Below are positions 1 through 9,760 of a stretch of 38,394 nucleotides of DNA, in pieces. The DNA is from Nitrospinota bacterium (GTDB lineage: Bacteria; Nitrospinota; Nitrospinia; Nitrospinales; VA-1): positions 1 to 38,394 of the forward strand of contig JACNKA010000095.1 of NCBI GenBank assembly GCA_014382285.1. Direction: 5' to 3'. Numbering within the stretch: the first letter of the stretch is position 1; each line of letters begins with the position of its first letter. The translations under genes and the position numbers were made by a program. The notes under the pieces were generated by a model. The model made no database searches, was not told where the DNA came from, and saw only the letters and a list, made by a program, of their open reading frames with translations.

Positions 1-1053
1 GCGGCGCGTGAAGTGAAAAAAATTGAGGAAAATACCAAAAGGAGCGCTGACGATCAAGCCCGAAGACTCATTACAATGGCCGTCCAGAGGCTTGCTTCAG
101 ATCATGTGGCGGAAAGTACCGTTTCGGTGGTGGAACTGCCCAGCGATGATATCAAAGGAAGAATCATTGGCCGGGAGGGAAGAAATATACGTGCCTTGGA
201 GCAAGCCACCGGGATTGATTTAATTATAGATGATACCCCTGGTGCGGTAGTGTTGTCGGGGTTTGACCCGATTAGACGGGAAGTGGCCCGCCGTGCTCTG
301 GAGAAGCTGACCCTCGATGGACGGATTCATCCGGGCCGAATAGAAGACGTTGTCAACAAGTGTAAGAAGGAAGTCACGCAGCAAATTCAAGAAGCGGGTG
401 AACAGGCTGTTTTAAATGTTGGTGTCGATAATGTTCATCCAGAAATGGTCAAGTTATTGGGGCGACTCAAGTACCGGACGAGTTATACGCAGAACGTTCT
501 CGAACATGTGCAAGAAGTGGCTTTTGTGTGTGGCGCTATTGCTGGAGAACTGGGTTTGAATGTGGCTCTGGCTAAGCGGGCAGGGTTGCTGCACGATATC
601 GGCAAGGCTATCGACCATCAGACCGATGGAACGCATACTCAATTGGGAGTCGATATCGGGAAACGCTACAATGAACATCCTTTTGTCATCAACGCGATAG
701 CGGCCCATCACGAAGATGAAGAGGCCGAATCTCCTTATGCTGTTTTGGTGGCGGCTGCCGATACTATTTCTGCCTCCCGGCCTGGTGCCCGGAGGGAAAT
801 GTTGGAAACCTATATCAAGCGCATGACCCAACTGGAAGAAATTGGTGACTCATTCAAAGGGGTTCAAAAAACCTTTGCTATTCAGGCGGGTCGTGAAGTG
901 AGAATCATTGTTATGCCCACAGGCGCGAACGATCAGGAGGCCAGTATTCTGGCCAGGGACGTGGCAAAGAGAATTGAAAAAGAGGTGACCTATCCGGGAG
1001 AAATTAAAGTCACGGTGGTTCGTGAAACCCGATTTACGGAGTTTGCCCGGTAA
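1..1053 (+). CDS. rny: Ribonuclease Y, C-terminal part (5' end outside window)
   Basis: RNase Y is a membrane-anchored endoribonuclease that starts mRNA decay. The reading frame is already open at base 1, so the N-terminal membrane anchor and most of the coiled coil lie upstream of the window. A GTG at 13 is in frame but is probably internal. A KH RNA-binding domain is visible ([19 protein letters not shown], near residues 50-70 counted from base 13). It is followed by an HD phosphohydrolase domain with the metal-binding HDIGKAID motif and a later AHHEDEE segment. The C-terminus is complete, ending with the usual RNase Y tail around [15 protein letters not shown]. It stands 104 bases before lysS on the same strand. 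The family assignment is secure; only the missing 5' end is uncertain. Confidence 0.93.
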   Translation, partial: AAREVKKIEENTKRSADDQARRLITMAVQRLASDHVAESTVSVVELPSDDIKGRIIGREGRNIRALEQATGIDLIIDDTPGAVVLSGFDPIRREVARRALEKLTLDGRIHPGRIEDVVNKCKKEVTQQIQEAGEQAVLNVGVDNVHPEMVKLLGRLKYRTSYTQNVLEHVQEVAFVCGAIAGELGLNVALAKRAGLLHDIGKAIDHQTDGTHTQLGVDIGKRYNEHPFVINAIAAHHEDEEAESPYAVLVAAADTISASRPGARREMLETYIKRMTQLEEIGDSFKGVQKTFAIQAGREVRIIVMPTGANDQEASILARDVAKRIEKEVTYPGEIKVTVVRETRFTEFAR

Positions 1054-1108
1054 TAAAGATGTTTGTGTGACCTACCAGATTATGCCCGGAATTATTTTTG
1101 GGTACACC

Positions 1109-1127
1109 GCTCCGGGTTTCCCGGAGC
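1109..1127 (+). terminator. GC-rich hairpin after rny, possible weak terminator
   Basis: A perfect 7-bp stem (GCTCCGG at 1109-1115, CCGGAGC at 1121-1127) encloses a 5-base loop in the rny-lysS gap. Only a broken pyrimidine stretch follows, not a proper U-run. It could be a weak or factor-assisted terminator or an mRNA-stabilising hairpin. Confidence 0.35.
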
Positions 1128-1157
1128 TTCTCCACAACATAATAGAATTGGCATCGC

Positions 1158-2669
1158 ATGGAAGATTCAGGACAGCTGGTTAAACTCAGGCGCGAAAAAC
1201 TCGATGAACTTCGTGGTATGGGAATTAGCCCGTACATAAACCGATTTCATATAAATACCACCCTGTCTGCTCTGGTGGAAAAGTATTCCGAAAAGTCTAA
1301 AGAAGAACTAGATGAGAAAAGTTCGGAATATATAACCGCCGGACGGATGATGAGTCGGCGTAAGCACGGCAAGACCACGTTTGTGAATATTAAGGACGCG
1401 TCTGGAGATATTCAGGTTTTCATCAATAAGACTTCGCTGGGCGAAACCGCTTACGAAATATTTAGCAAGTTTGACGTTGGCGATATCATTGGCGTTGAGG
1501 GCAGAATTTCAAAAACCAAAACGGGTGAGTTGACTCTATTCGCCAGCAAGGTGACTCTGCTTTCCAAATCACTTCTTCCGCTGCCTGAAAAGTGGCACGG
1601 ACTTAAGGATGTTGAGCTTCGCTACCGGCAACGGTATGTGGACCTGATCGTCAACCCGGAGGTTAAAAAAGTTTTCGTTGCCAGAAGTCGTATGATTCAG
1701 GCGTTACGCGATTATCTGAACGAACGTCAGTATCTGGAGGTGGAGACCCCGATGATGCAGTCGATACCGGGAGGAGCCACAGCAAAACCCTTTAAGACCC
1801 ATCACAATGCGCTGGATATGGAGTTGTTTCTTCGTGTCGCTCCCGAGTTATACCTGAAAAGGCTGGTGGTGGGTGGTATCGAAAGGGTTTATGAGATCAA
1901 CAGGAATTTCAGGAATGAGGGGATATCCACCGAACATAACCCCGAGTTTACCATGGTGGAATTTTACACCGCTTACTCCGACTACAATGACCTGATGGAC
2001 CTGACAGAAGATTTGTTTCGTTATCTTTGTGACCGGGTATTTCCTGAAAACAATTACCAGTTTCCTTATACTTCGCAAGAAGGGGGAGAAACCCGGGAAG
2101 TGACGATAGATTTTTCTCAGCCGTTCAAGCGTTGCACATTCCGGCAGTCGCTGATAGAAATTGGTGGAGTCGATGAGGAGATTCTCAATGACCCGCAAAA
2201 AGCGGTGGCGTTTGCTTTGGAAAAGAAGGTTTCTATCGAGAAGAAAGATCATCATGTGAAAATTCTCGCTAAACTATTTGATCATTTTGTCGAACCCAAG
2301 CTTGTTCAGCCTGTATTCATCACCGATTACCCTATTCAACTTTCACCGCTTTCCAAGAAAAAAGAAGACGATCCTGGTCTGGTGGAGCGGTTTGAATTGT
2401 TTATTGGCAGAAAAGAAATTGCTAACGCCTACACCGAGTTGAACGACCCGATAGACCAGAAACAAAGATTTGAAGAACAAGTCGCAGAACGTCAAGCGGG
2501 TGATGAAGAAGCCCATTGGATGGATCACGACTTTATCCGAGCTCTGGAGTATGGCATGCCTCCCACGGCTGGGGAAGGCATAGGGATTGACCGATTGGTC
2601 ATGTTGTTGACCAATAGCCCGTCCATAAGAGATGTTATTCTTTTCCCGCAATTAAAAAAAGAATCTTGA
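1158..2669 (+). CDS. lysS: Lysyl-tRNA synthetase, class II
   Basis: This cytoplasmic enzyme charges tRNA-Lys with lysine using ATP. At 503 residues it has the usual length. It has an N-terminal OB-fold anticodon-binding domain (around [19 protein letters not shown], residues 60-80). The class II catalytic core follows, with motif 2 ([20 protein letters not shown]) and motif 3 ([15 protein letters not shown]) near the C-terminus. No alternative start gives a better family fit than the ATG at 1158, although its Shine-Dalgarno is weak. It lies between rny and the Lol permease gene on the same strand. A tRNA-Lys gene fragment is found far away at 18.7 kb and is unrelated to this locus. Confidence 0.97.
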   Translation: MEDSGQLVKLRREKLDELRGMGISPYINRFHINTTLSALVEKYSEKSKEELDEKSSEYITAGRMMSRRKHGKTTFVNIKDASGDIQVFINKTSLGETAYEIFSKFDVGDIIGVEGRISKTKTGELTLFASKVTLLSKSLLPLPEKWHGLKDVELRYRQRYVDLIVNPEVKKVFVARSRMIQALRDYLNERQYLEVETPMMQSIPGGATAKPFKTHHNALDMELFLRVAPELYLKRLVVGGIERVYEINRNFRNEGISTEHNPEFTMVEFYTAYSDYNDLMDLTEDLFRYLCDRVFPENNYQFPYTSQEGGETREVTIDFSQPFKRCTFRQSLIEIGGVDEEILNDPQKAVAFALEKKVSIEKKDHHVKILAKLFDHFVEPKLVQPVFITDYPIQLSPLSKKKEDDPGLVERFELFIGRKEIANAYTELNDPIDQKQRFEEQVAERQAGDEEAHWMDHDFIRALEYGMPPTAGEGIGIDRLVMLLTNSPSIRDVILFPQLKKES

Positions 2670-2710
2670 TTCGGGAAAGCAAACCGGTCATTTATTGATT
2701 CGTTCCTGAT

Positions 2711-3979
2711 ATGTCCTACGAACTTTTTGTTAGCCTTCGCCATTTAAAGGCCAAGCGTACCCAGAAATTTATTTCTCTCAACACTTGGATTTCCGTTGGC
2801 GGGGTTGCCCTCGGTGTCATGGCATTGATCGTGGTCATTGCCGTCATGTCCGGGTTCAGCAAAGACTTGCGGGATAAAATTCTGGGAACCAATAGTCATG
2901 TCGTGGTCACCAATATCACCCGGACGGGCATGGATGATTACGAAGCCATCATTAAAAAAATAACGCAAACAGAAGGCGTGAATGCCGCCGCTCCATTTAT
3001 TCTGAGTCAGGTGATGCTGACCTACGGGAACAATAGTACAGGGGTTGTGGTTCGAGGCGTGGACCCGGACCGGGAGGCTGGAGTTTCTGATCTTGAAAAA
3101 AACCTGGTAGAGGGAAGTTTGAAAATGCTGGATGATCCGGAAACTTTTCCCGGAAAACCGCGCCGGGCCGGGATCATTCTGGGTAAGGAGTTGGCGCACC
3201 GGCTGGGGGTGCAACGCGATGATGCTGTGTCGATGATTTCCCCTGCATCGAGAGTGACACCCATGGGTCTGATTCCCAAAATTAAATTGTTTCAAGTGGT
3301 GGGTTTTTTTGAGTCGGGAATGTTCGAATACGATTCTAATCTGGCTTTTGTATCCATGCACGCGGCGCAGAAATTTTTCTCCATGAAGGGAAAGGTCAGT
3401 GGCATTGAGATCAGGGTGAATGATATTGAGAGGGCAGATCAGGTGGCCAAAGAAATTCAGGTTCATCTTGGGTTCCCTTATTACGCAAGAGACTGGATGC
3501 GGATGAATAAAAATTTGTTTTCCGCACTCCGCCTGGAAAAAATTGTGATGTTCATCATCCTGATCCTGATTATTTTGGTGGCTGCCTTTAATATTGTCAG
3601 CACCTTGTTTATGGTGGTGATGGAAAAGAGCAAGGAAATCGCTATTCTGAAGTCCATGGGGGCTTCTCGATCCAGCATTATGAAAATATTCAGCTTCCAG
3701 GGCCTGATCATTGGCATCACTGGAACGGTGATCGGTTGTATTGGTGGTTTTACTATTGTGCCGAACCTGAATGAGATAGTCGGTTTTATCGAAACTCTTT
3801 TTGGTATCACCGCTTTTCCCAGTGATGTCTATTATCTGGACAAGCTCCCGTCTGAAATCGAGTATTTCGATTCGTTTCTCATCGTTATCTTTTCGATTGT
3901 CATTTGTTTTTTGGCCTCACTATACCCGGCCTGGAGAGCATCCCGGATGGACCCTGTGGAAGGTCTCCGCTATGAGTGA
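2711..3979 (+). CDS. lolC: Lipoprotein-releasing ABC transporter permease (LolC/LolE family)
   Basis: This is the inner-membrane permease of the Lol system, which extracts mature lipoproteins from the inner membrane and hands them to the periplasmic carrier LolA. Its 422 residues show the MacB/FtsX-type layout. There is one N-terminal transmembrane helix (about 25-48), a large periplasmic domain, and three C-terminal helices (about 275-300, 320-345 and 385-408). The sequence ends with the typical YPAWRASRMDPVEGLRYE. It overlaps lolD by 8 bases, so the two are translationally coupled. Only one permease gene is present. The complex may therefore be a LolDF-like homodimer of permeases rather than LolCDE, unless a second permease is encoded elsewhere; LolC versus LolE cannot be told from this sequence alone. 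Confidence 0.93.
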   Translation: MSYELFVSLRHLKAKRTQKFISLNTWISVGGVALGVMALIVVIAVMSGFSKDLRDKILGTNSHVVVTNITRTGMDDYEAIIKKITQTEGVNAAAPFILSQVMLTYGNNSTGVVVRGVDPDREAGVSDLEKNLVEGSLKMLDDPETFPGKPRRAGIILGKELAHRLGVQRDDAVSMISPASRVTPMGLIPKIKLFQVVGFFESGMFEYDSNLAFVSMHAAQKFFSMKGKVSGIEIRVNDIERADQVAKEIQVHLGFPYYARDWMRMNKNLFSALRLEKIVMFIILILIILVAAFNIVSTLFMVVMEKSKEIAILKSMGASRSSIMKIFSFQGLIIGITGTVIGCIGGFTIVPNLNEIVGFIETLFGITAFPSDVYYLDKLPSEIEYFDSFLIVIFSIVICFLASLYPAWRASRMDPVEGLRYE

Positions 3980-4697
3980 TTTGAATTCTGACACGACAGA
4001 AAGAAAATGCCTGATAGAAGCGGTTAATGTTGATAAAAGTTATTCGACTAAACGCGAGGTGATTCACGTTCTTGCCCAGACGAGTCTTCAGGTTTTTTCC
4101 GGGGAAGTGTTGGGAATTGTCGGTGCGTCAGGAGTGGGCAAGAGTACTCTTCTCCATGTTCTGGGAGGACTCGACAAGCCGTTAACGGGAAGCGTTCAGT
4201 TTAAAGGAAAAGATATTTATAAACAGTCCAACGGTTATTTGGAAAAATTTCGCAATGCCAATATTGGTTTTGTGTTCCAGTTTTTCAATTTGCTGCCCGA
4301 TTTTTCCGCTTTGGAAAATGCAATGTTCCCAGCTCTCATCCGCAATCAGGACAGGCGCCTGGCTAAAGAGCGAGCCGAATACCTGTTGTGCGAAGTGGGC
4401 ATGAAGGATCGCATGCACCATAAGCCCGGAGAACTTTCAGGAGGCGAAAGCCAGCGCGTAGCCCTTGCCAGGGGGCTTGTCAATCAACCGGATCTGCTTT
4501 TAGCCGATGAGCCAACGGGGAACCTGGACTATCATGCCAGCGACCAGTTGATAGAATTGATCCGAAAATTGAATCAGGAGTTTAACCAGACTTTTGTAAT
4601 TGTTACACACAGTCAGAGAGTCGCCAAGAGGCTGGACCGGGTGATGGAACTGGTTGATGGAAAAGTTGGCCCCATCAGTCAGAATCTGGTCATTTAA
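3972..4697 (+). CDS. lolD: Lipoprotein-releasing system ATP-binding protein LolD
   Basis: This is the ATPase of the Lol lipoprotein-sorting transporter. With the ATG at 3972 the protein has 241 residues, normal for LolD. Walker A is GASGVGKS (residues 51-58). The ABC signature is LSGGESQRVALARG and Walker B is LLLADEPTGNLD. The frame stays open upstream to 3801 inside the permease gene, but that extension is a shadow. The ATG at 3972 has GGAAGG 8 bases upstream (3958-3963), and the family homology begins just after it. The 8-base overlap with the permease stop indicates coupled translation and a common complex. Confidence 0.95.
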   Translation: MSDLNSDTTERKCLIEAVNVDKSYSTKREVIHVLAQTSLQVFSGEVLGIVGASGVGKSTLLHVLGGLDKPLTGSVQFKGKDIYKQSNGYLEKFRNANIGFVFQFFNLLPDFSALENAMFPALIRNQDRRLAKERAEYLLCEVGMKDRMHHKPGELSGGESQRVALARGLVNQPDLLLADEPTGNLDYHASDQLIELIRKLNQEFNQTFVIVTHSQRVAKRLDRVMELVDGKVGPISQNLVI

Positions 4698-4729
4698 AGC
4701 CGGATTGAATTTTAAAAGAAAGGGAAACC

Positions 4730-5758
4730 ATGAAGCTGGAAAAGATCGCTGAATTGGTTGGCGGAAAATTAAAAGGTGATGGCTCGCTTGAGATATCGGG
4801 AATTCGGGGTGTTGAGCAGGCCGGGGCAGGGCATATTACTTTTCTCAGTAAAAAACTGTTCCTCGAAATATTGAATCGCTCTAAGGCTTCAGCTGTGTTG
4901 GTGAAGGAAGAGATGGACAGCCCTGTTTGCCAGATTATTGTTGCCAGTCCCGAGCTTGCTTTTGCCCGTTTGCTGAGGGAGTTTCACCCCGAGCCACAAC
5001 CCAAACCAGGTATTCATGACCGGGTGGTGGTGGGCAAAACCCTTAAACTCGGCGAAGAGGTCACTTTGTCCGCAGGAGTGTGCATCGGGGATGATGTGGA
5101 GATTGGCGATCATGTCCATTTATATCCGGGAGTGGTTGTTGGTGATCGGTGCCGGATTGGAAGCCATACGATTCTGCACCCTAACGTCACGCTTTACCGC
5201 GATACAGAACTGGGGAGCCGCGTGATCCTTCATGCGGGAGTCGTGATCGGAGCGGATGGTTTTGGTTATACCCTCGATGAAAAAGGAGCGCATTATAAAA
5301 TCAGCCAGATCGGCCGAGTGGTGATTGAGGACGATGTTGAGATTGGGGCAAACAGTTGTGTAGATCGAGCGGCTATGGGCGTCACGCTCATCAAACAGGG
5401 AACAAAAATAGATAATCTGGTTCAGGTGGCTCATAACTGTACGGTGGGGGAACATTCCATTCTGGTTGCTCAGGTGGGGCTGGCCGGAAGCTGTACCTTG
5501 GGTCATCATGTGGTGCTTGCGGGGCAGGTGGGTGTTGCCGATCATGTCACGCTTGGTGATCAGGTCACTCTCACAGCTCAATCGGGTACGTTTCGCAGTA
5601 TTGAAAGCAACAATGTTTATGGGGGACATCCTGCTGTTCCTCTGGGCGAGTGGAAAAAATATGTGACCATTTTGCCAAAACTTCCGGAACTGGCCCGAAA
5701 AATTCGTGATCTGGAAGCTCGATTAAATGAAATTGAAAAAAATCCCTCCTCCCGCTAG
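4730..5758 (+). CDS. lpxD: UDP-3-O-acylglucosamine N-acyltransferase LpxD
   Basis: LpxD is the third enzyme of lipid A synthesis; it transfers a 3-hydroxyacyl chain from acyl-ACP to UDP-3-O-acylglucosamine in the cytoplasm. Its 342 residues match the family. An N-terminal uridine-binding domain (ISGIRGVEQAGAGHITFLSKK) is followed by a long left-handed beta helix of hexapeptide repeats from about residue 105 to 300. The likely catalytic His235 lies in NLVQVAHN. A short C-terminal helix follows. The AAAGGGA Shine-Dalgarno just before the ATG at 4730 is good. There is no fabZ, lpxA or lpxB beside it, unlike the common lpxD-fabZ-lpxA order. It instead follows lolD by 32 bases, and an LRR gene comes next. 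Confidence 0.96.
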   Translation: MKLEKIAELVGGKLKGDGSLEISGIRGVEQAGAGHITFLSKKLFLEILNRSKASAVLVKEEMDSPVCQIIVASPELAFARLLREFHPEPQPKPGIHDRVVVGKTLKLGEEVTLSAGVCIGDDVEIGDHVHLYPGVVVGDRCRIGSHTILHPNVTLYRDTELGSRVILHAGVVIGADGFGYTLDEKGAHYKISQIGRVVIEDDVEIGANSCVDRAAMGVTLIKQGTKIDNLVQVAHNCTVGEHSILVAQVGLAGSCTLGHHVVLAGQVGVADHVTLGDQVTLTAQSGTFRSIESNNVYGGHPAVPLGEWKKYVTILPKLPELARKIRDLEARLNEIEKNPSSR

Positions 5759-5821
5759 AATACTTATATCCATGCTGTTCTTACAGAAACTGCTAATACT
5801 TTTATTTAAAGTTTAAACATT

Positions 5822-6889
5822 ATGTTTATATTTCGCGGACGGGTTTTGATCCTGATCTTTTTGTATGTTTTTACCTTGGGGGCTACTTCCGGGGCGATGT
5901 CCGAGACGGCTGTCGAGAAGTACATTCAAAAAAAACTCAAGCGCAACGACAAGGTTCTCCGGATTAACGAAAAGAATCTGGGCGATTCGGGTTTGGCTGT
6001 TTTAGCCCAATCTCCATTAGTTCGTTCCGTCGCGACTCTGGTTTTGTATAAGGTCAACATCAGTGATGAAGGCATTCGTGCTCTGGCCGAATCTCCCAAC
6101 CTGAAAAGCCTGGAGGCTTTGTATCTGGAACATAATTTCATAACCGACAAGGGAGTGGAGATCATTTCCAACTCAGGAACTTTTTCAAACCTGAAAATTC
6201 TCAACCTTCACCATAATCAGGTCACCGATGTGGGCGCGAAGGCCATTGCGGATTCGGATACCTTGACTCAATTGACGGAGTTGAATCTGAACTATAATTT
6301 GATCAATGGGCCAGGAGCGGTTGAACTCACGCATTCAAAAAAATTGCGTCAGCTTCATAGCATTGAATTGGCCTATAACCCTATTGAGAAAAGCGGAAAA
6401 CAGGCTTGGAAGCGTTTTCAGCTAATGGAATGGTTTAAAGATCTCCACCGCAATAACCGGTTGAATCAGGTGGGGGAGGCGATGATTGGAGATTTTGGGG
6501 TTATGGTATTGCTGGACTTTCCTTTTGTGTCAGAGTTGGAGACCTTGGATTTGAAGAATAACAGTTTGACCGATGAGGCGGTGATTGCTCTTTCGCAGTC
6601 TAAAAAAATCAAAAGTTTGGTTTCCTTGAATCTTTCTGAGAATAATGTTACGGACGCGGGTGCCCAGGCGCTGGCAAGGTCCGAAAACCTTGAAAGACTG
6701 AAGGTGTTAAATTTAAACTTTAATCGTATCGGAGATGTAGGAGCCAAGGCGATAGCTGAGTCTCCGCGTCTGGCAAATCTCGAATCCCTGAAGCTGGGGC
6801 AGAATAAAATTGGTGTCGAAGGAGCCCGGGCGCTGAATGAGTCTGAAAATCTCAAAAACTTGATTCATCCTGTTTTCGGTTTCTACTAA
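5822..6889 (+). CDS. Exported leucine-rich-repeat protein
   Basis: This 355-residue protein starts with a signal peptide (about residues 1-26: two basic residues, a hydrophobic core LILIFLYVFTLG, small residues at the end). It is probably periplasmic or surface-exposed. The rest consists of ribonuclease-inhibitor-type leucine-rich repeats, each of the form L..L.L..N.I.D.GA.A.A.S, in two blocks (about 50-200 and 240-345). The blocks are split by a segment containing a repeat-like but irregular stretch (FQLMEWFKDLHRNNRLNQ). Such repeats usually bind proteins; no catalytic domain is visible. It lies between lpxD and accA on the same strand, with 63 and 103 bases of spacing. A functional link with lipid metabolism is only suggested by position. 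Confidence 0.85.
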   Translation: MFIFRGRVLILIFLYVFTLGATSGAMSETAVEKYIQKKLKRNDKVLRINEKNLGDSGLAVLAQSPLVRSVATLVLYKVNISDEGIRALAESPNLKSLEALYLEHNFITDKGVEIISNSGTFSNLKILNLHHNQVTDVGAKAIADSDTLTQLTELNLNYNLINGPGAVELTHSKKLRQLHSIELAYNPIEKSGKQAWKRFQLMEWFKDLHRNNRLNQVGEAMIGDFGVMVLLDFPFVSELETLDLKNNSLTDEAVIALSQSKKIKSLVSLNLSENNVTDAGAQALARSENLERLKVLNLNFNRIGDVGAKAIAESPRLANLESLKLGQNKIGVEGARALNESENLKNLIHPVFGFY

Positions 6890-6949
6890 TATTTTCAAAA
6901 CGCTCGGCTCTAAGTATGGGGACGGTGGATGGAAGTAAATTTTTATTTA

Positions 6950-6958
6950 TGGTAAAAT
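6950..6958 (+). promoter_or_regulatory. Candidate extended -10 box upstream of accA
   Basis: TGGTAAAAT at 6950-6958 fits an extended -10 element (TG, one base, then a TAAAAT hexamer). It lies about 35 bases before the accA start. No convincing -35 is visible, which extended -10 promoters tolerate. The accA start also lacks an obvious Shine-Dalgarno. Confidence 0.35.
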
Positions 6959-6992
6959 ACGAAAATCCTACTATAAAACCTTTATTTTAAAT

Positions 6993-7961
6993 ATGGTACA
7001 GATTCTAGAATTTGAGCGCGATATTTTTGCACTGGAAACACAGATCCACGATCTGGTTTCCATGTCGCATATGTATGACAGTGTTGGAGACATCACGCAT
7101 GAGATTGCAAAGCTCAAAAAAAAGCTGCGCAGGATGAAGCATGATGTGTACTCCAACCTGAAGGGCTGGGATAAAACCTTGGTAGCGAGACATCCCGACA
7201 GGCCTTACACGCTGGATTATCTGAATCTGATCTTTGATGGCTTTTTCGAGCTTCACGGTGATCGCCACGGAGGCTATGGCCCTTCGATTGTTGCAGGGCT
7301 GGCAAGGTTTGGTGGTCGGTCTGTGATGGTAGTGGGGCACCAGAAGGGAAGAGAGAACAAAGAAAAAATAAAACGAAACTTTGGTATGTCCCAACCGGCG
7401 GGATATAGAAAGGCCCTTCGATTAATGCGAATGGCGGAAAAATTTAATATCCCCATTATCACTTTTATTGATACACCGGGAGCTTATCCGGGCGTTGATG
7501 CCGAAGAAAAGGGGCAGTCTGAAGCGATAGCCACTAATATGTTTAGTATCATCCAGTTGGAGGTTCCCATAATTTGTGTGGTGATAGGGGAGGGTGGGTC
7601 TGGTGGAGCTTTGGCAATTGGTGTGGGTGATCATATTATGATGCTGGAGCATTCTGTCTATTCGGTGATTTCCCCCGAGGGTTGTGCTTCCATTCTTTGG
7701 GGGGATAAAGGCAAAATTCCTCAGGCGGCTGACGCCTTGTGCATCACGGCGAAAGACCTTTTGAAGTTTAAAGTGATTGATGAAGTTATTCACGAACCTC
7801 TTGGCGGTGCCCACCGCAATCATAAGCAGGCTGCGATACGCCTGAAAAAATCCCTTAGAAAAAACCTTGAAAGTTTGACTCAGATTCCTTTGAGCGAGTT
7901 GATTCGGTTGCGAGAAAAGAAATTCCGCGAATTGGGAAAAGTTGCCGAAGAGGGTGCCTGA
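6993..7961 (+). CDS. accA: Acetyl-CoA carboxylase carboxyltransferase subunit alpha
   Basis: AccA pairs with AccD to transfer the carboxyl group from carboxybiotin to acetyl-CoA, giving malonyl-CoA for fatty acid synthesis. At 322 residues the length is typical. The N-terminal helical segment (LEFERDIFALETQI) precedes a crotonase-like core. Hallmark segments are PGAYPGVDAEEKGQSEAIA and GEGGSGGALAIGVGDHIMM, the latter forming the oxyanion/CoA region, and SVISPEGCASILW. The ATG at 6993 is the expected start, but the upstream sequence is AT-rich without a clear Shine-Dalgarno. The gene ends 40 bases from the convergent ABC exporter. accB, accC and accD are not in the window. Confidence 0.96.
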   Translation: MVQILEFERDIFALETQIHDLVSMSHMYDSVGDITHEIAKLKKKLRRMKHDVYSNLKGWDKTLVARHPDRPYTLDYLNLIFDGFFELHGDRHGGYGPSIVAGLARFGGRSVMVVGHQKGRENKEKIKRNFGMSQPAGYRKALRLMRMAEKFNIPIITFIDTPGAYPGVDAEEKGQSEAIATNMFSIIQLEVPIICVVIGEGGSGGALAIGVGDHIMMLEHSVYSVISPEGCASILWGDKGKIPQAADALCITAKDLLKFKVIDEVIHEPLGGAHRNHKQAAIRLKKSLRKNLESLTQIPLSELIRLREKKFRELGKVAEEGA

Positions 7962-8001
7962 GCCCAGAATAAAAATATTACAATTTGCCGGCGGCTCTCG
8001 G

Positions 8002-9726
8002 CTAGAGATGAACCTGTTGTCGAAACAGTTGCGCGTATTCCGAGTCGGTGGCGATCAGGATATCGTGAACCCCGGTTTCAACCAGCTTCCCTTGTTTCAT
8101 GACCAGAACACGGTCTGCCCCTTCCAGAGTTGACAGGCGATGCGCAATGATCAAAGTGGTGCGCCCTGCCATCAACGTGTCGAGAGCTTGCTTGATGTGA
8201 CTCTCGGTTTCAGTGTCTACCGATGATGTGGCTTCGTCCAGAATCAGGATCGGCGGATTTTTCAGAAAAGTGCGGGCAATGGCGATGCGGTGCTTTTCCC
8301 CTCCCGAAAGTTTGACTCCCCGTTCCCCGACCAGAGTGTCGTAGCCATCCGGAAGATTTTTTATAAATGGATCGGCGTGTGCCGAGACAGCGGCTGAAAC
8401 GATCTGCTCCCGGTTAGCTTCGATATTTCCGTAAAGAATATTATCTGCTACGGTGCCATTGAACAGGAAAGGATCTTGTGCGACCAACCCGATTTGTTCG
8501 CGAAGATAAGCAAGCTTCAGGTCTTTTATTTTGTGACCATCAATGAGAATGGACCCAGATTGGACATCATAAAACCGCATGAGCAGTTTAACCAAAGTGG
8601 ATTTCCCGCTCCCGGTATGTCCGACCAGAGCCATCTTTTCTCCGGCGCTGATAGTGAGGTCAATTTCCTGAATGGCGGGTTTCTCTGGGATATATGAAAA
8701 GTTCACCCGATCAAATTGAATCATACCCCTGACATTAGTTGAAGGGAGAATCGCATGGGGTGCCTCTCGCACCTCGGGCACAGTATCGATGATCTCGAAC
8801 AATCGTTCGCCGGAAGCCAGTGCGTGTTGAAGCATGTGATTGACGGAATGCAATTGGTTGATCGGAGTGTAAAACAATGCGAGGTAGCCGATGAAGGCAA
8901 CTAAAGAACCAACGGTGATATCCCCGACCTGCACCAGCCCCACTCCATACAGGAGAATTAGAACCGTGCCAAGAGAACCGAGGAACATCATCGTCGGGGA
9001 GTAGAAAGCCCAAAGCCGCATGACTTCCAACGTCCCATCGCAATAATCCCGGCTGCGTTTTTCAAATTGTTTGATTTCATGGAGCTGGCGGTTAAAAGAA
9101 AGTGTTTCGCGGATGCCGGAAATAGAGTCCTGTAGCTTGGCGTTCATTTTTGCGGCCCGTTTACGCACAACGTGATACTGGTGGTGGGCTTTAGCGGTAT
9201 AGACCCATGCACCATAAACTAGAAAAGGAATGGGGAACAGGGCCACCATTGCCAGTTTCCAGTGCATATAAAAAAGTATGACGGAAATTCCGATCAGGGT
9301 CAGGATCGCGGTCACGACTTGTTCCACACCATCAATGAAAATTCTTTCGACATAGTTCACATCATCGTTGGCACGAGACATCAGTTCGCCCGTCGAATGG
9401 TTTTCAAAATAGTTCAAGGACATATTTTGCAGGGCACGATACACGTCTGATCTTAAGTCGAACACTACATTCTGTTCGACTTTGTTGTTGATCATGATGC
9501 GTCTATGATTGGTGAAGTTCCGCGTCAGGTAGATGACGGCCAAACCGGCAATCGGGCCATATATCCATAAGGATTCTTTTCCATCTACCAGGCTGTCGAC
9601 AATAACTTTGATCAGCCAGGGTGGGACGAGATCCAGAAACGTGGTGGCGATGGCTAATAGTAGCGTCGTCGCCACCCCTCTTTGATAAGGCTTTAAATAA
9701 CTCAGTACTCTTGCAAGAGATTTCAT
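8002..9726 (-). CDS. MsbA-like ABC exporter (fused TM and ATPase domains)
   Basis: This is an inner-membrane half-transporter that works as a homodimer. It probably flips lipid A or another amphipath, although MsbA cannot be separated from other type IV exporters by sequence alone. With the ATG at 9726 the protein has 574 residues. Six transmembrane helices occupy about residues 1-300. The ATPase domain follows with Walker A GHTGSGKST, Q-loop VAQDPFLFNG, signature LSGGEKHRIAIAR, Walker B ILILDEATSSVD and the H-loop IIAHRLST. The frame stays open to a GTG at 9834, but the family begins at MKSLARVLSYLKPYQRG. A likely -10 box for this gene (9814-9819) lies within that extension, so the shorter start is preferred. 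It converges on accA and is divergent from the aldo/keto reductase. Confidence 0.9.
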   Translation of the reverse strand: MKSLARVLSYLKPYQRGVATTLLLAIATTFLDLVPPWLIKVIVDSLVDGKESLWIYGPIAGLAVIYLTRNFTNHRRIMINNKVEQNVVFDLRSDVYRALQNMSLNYFENHSTGELMSRANDDVNYVERIFIDGVEQVVTAILTLIGISVILFYMHWKLAMVALFPIPFLVYGAWVYTAKAHHQYHVVRKRAAKMNAKLQDSISGIRETLSFNRQLHEIKQFEKRSRDYCDGTLEVMRLWAFYSPTMMFLGSLGTVLILLYGVGLVQVGDITVGSLVAFIGYLALFYTPINQLHSVNHMLQHALASGERLFEIIDTVPEVREAPHAILPSTNVRGMIQFDRVNFSYIPEKPAIQEIDLTISAGEKMALVGHTGSGKSTLVKLLMRFYDVQSGSILIDGHKIKDLKLAYLREQIGLVAQDPFLFNGTVADNILYGNIEANREQIVSAAVSAHADPFIKNLPDGYDTLVGERGVKLSGGEKHRIAIARTFLKNPPILILDEATSSVDTETESHIKQALDTLMAGRTTLIIAHRLSTLEGADRVLVMKQGKLVETGVHDILIATDSEYAQLFRQQVHL

Positions 9727-9760
9727 GGTTTCGAGGTTGGGACTGCTATAATTAAAAAAG

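Noticed and set aside
3801-3971. Upstream in-frame extension of lolD
   Set aside because: It lies wholly inside the permease gene in another frame, has no ABC similarity, and the ATG at 3972 has a good Shine-Dalgarno.
5120-5629. Long minus-strand frame inside lpxD
   Set aside because: A shadow of the repetitive hexapeptide coding sequence; composition is His/Asn-rich and without domain features.
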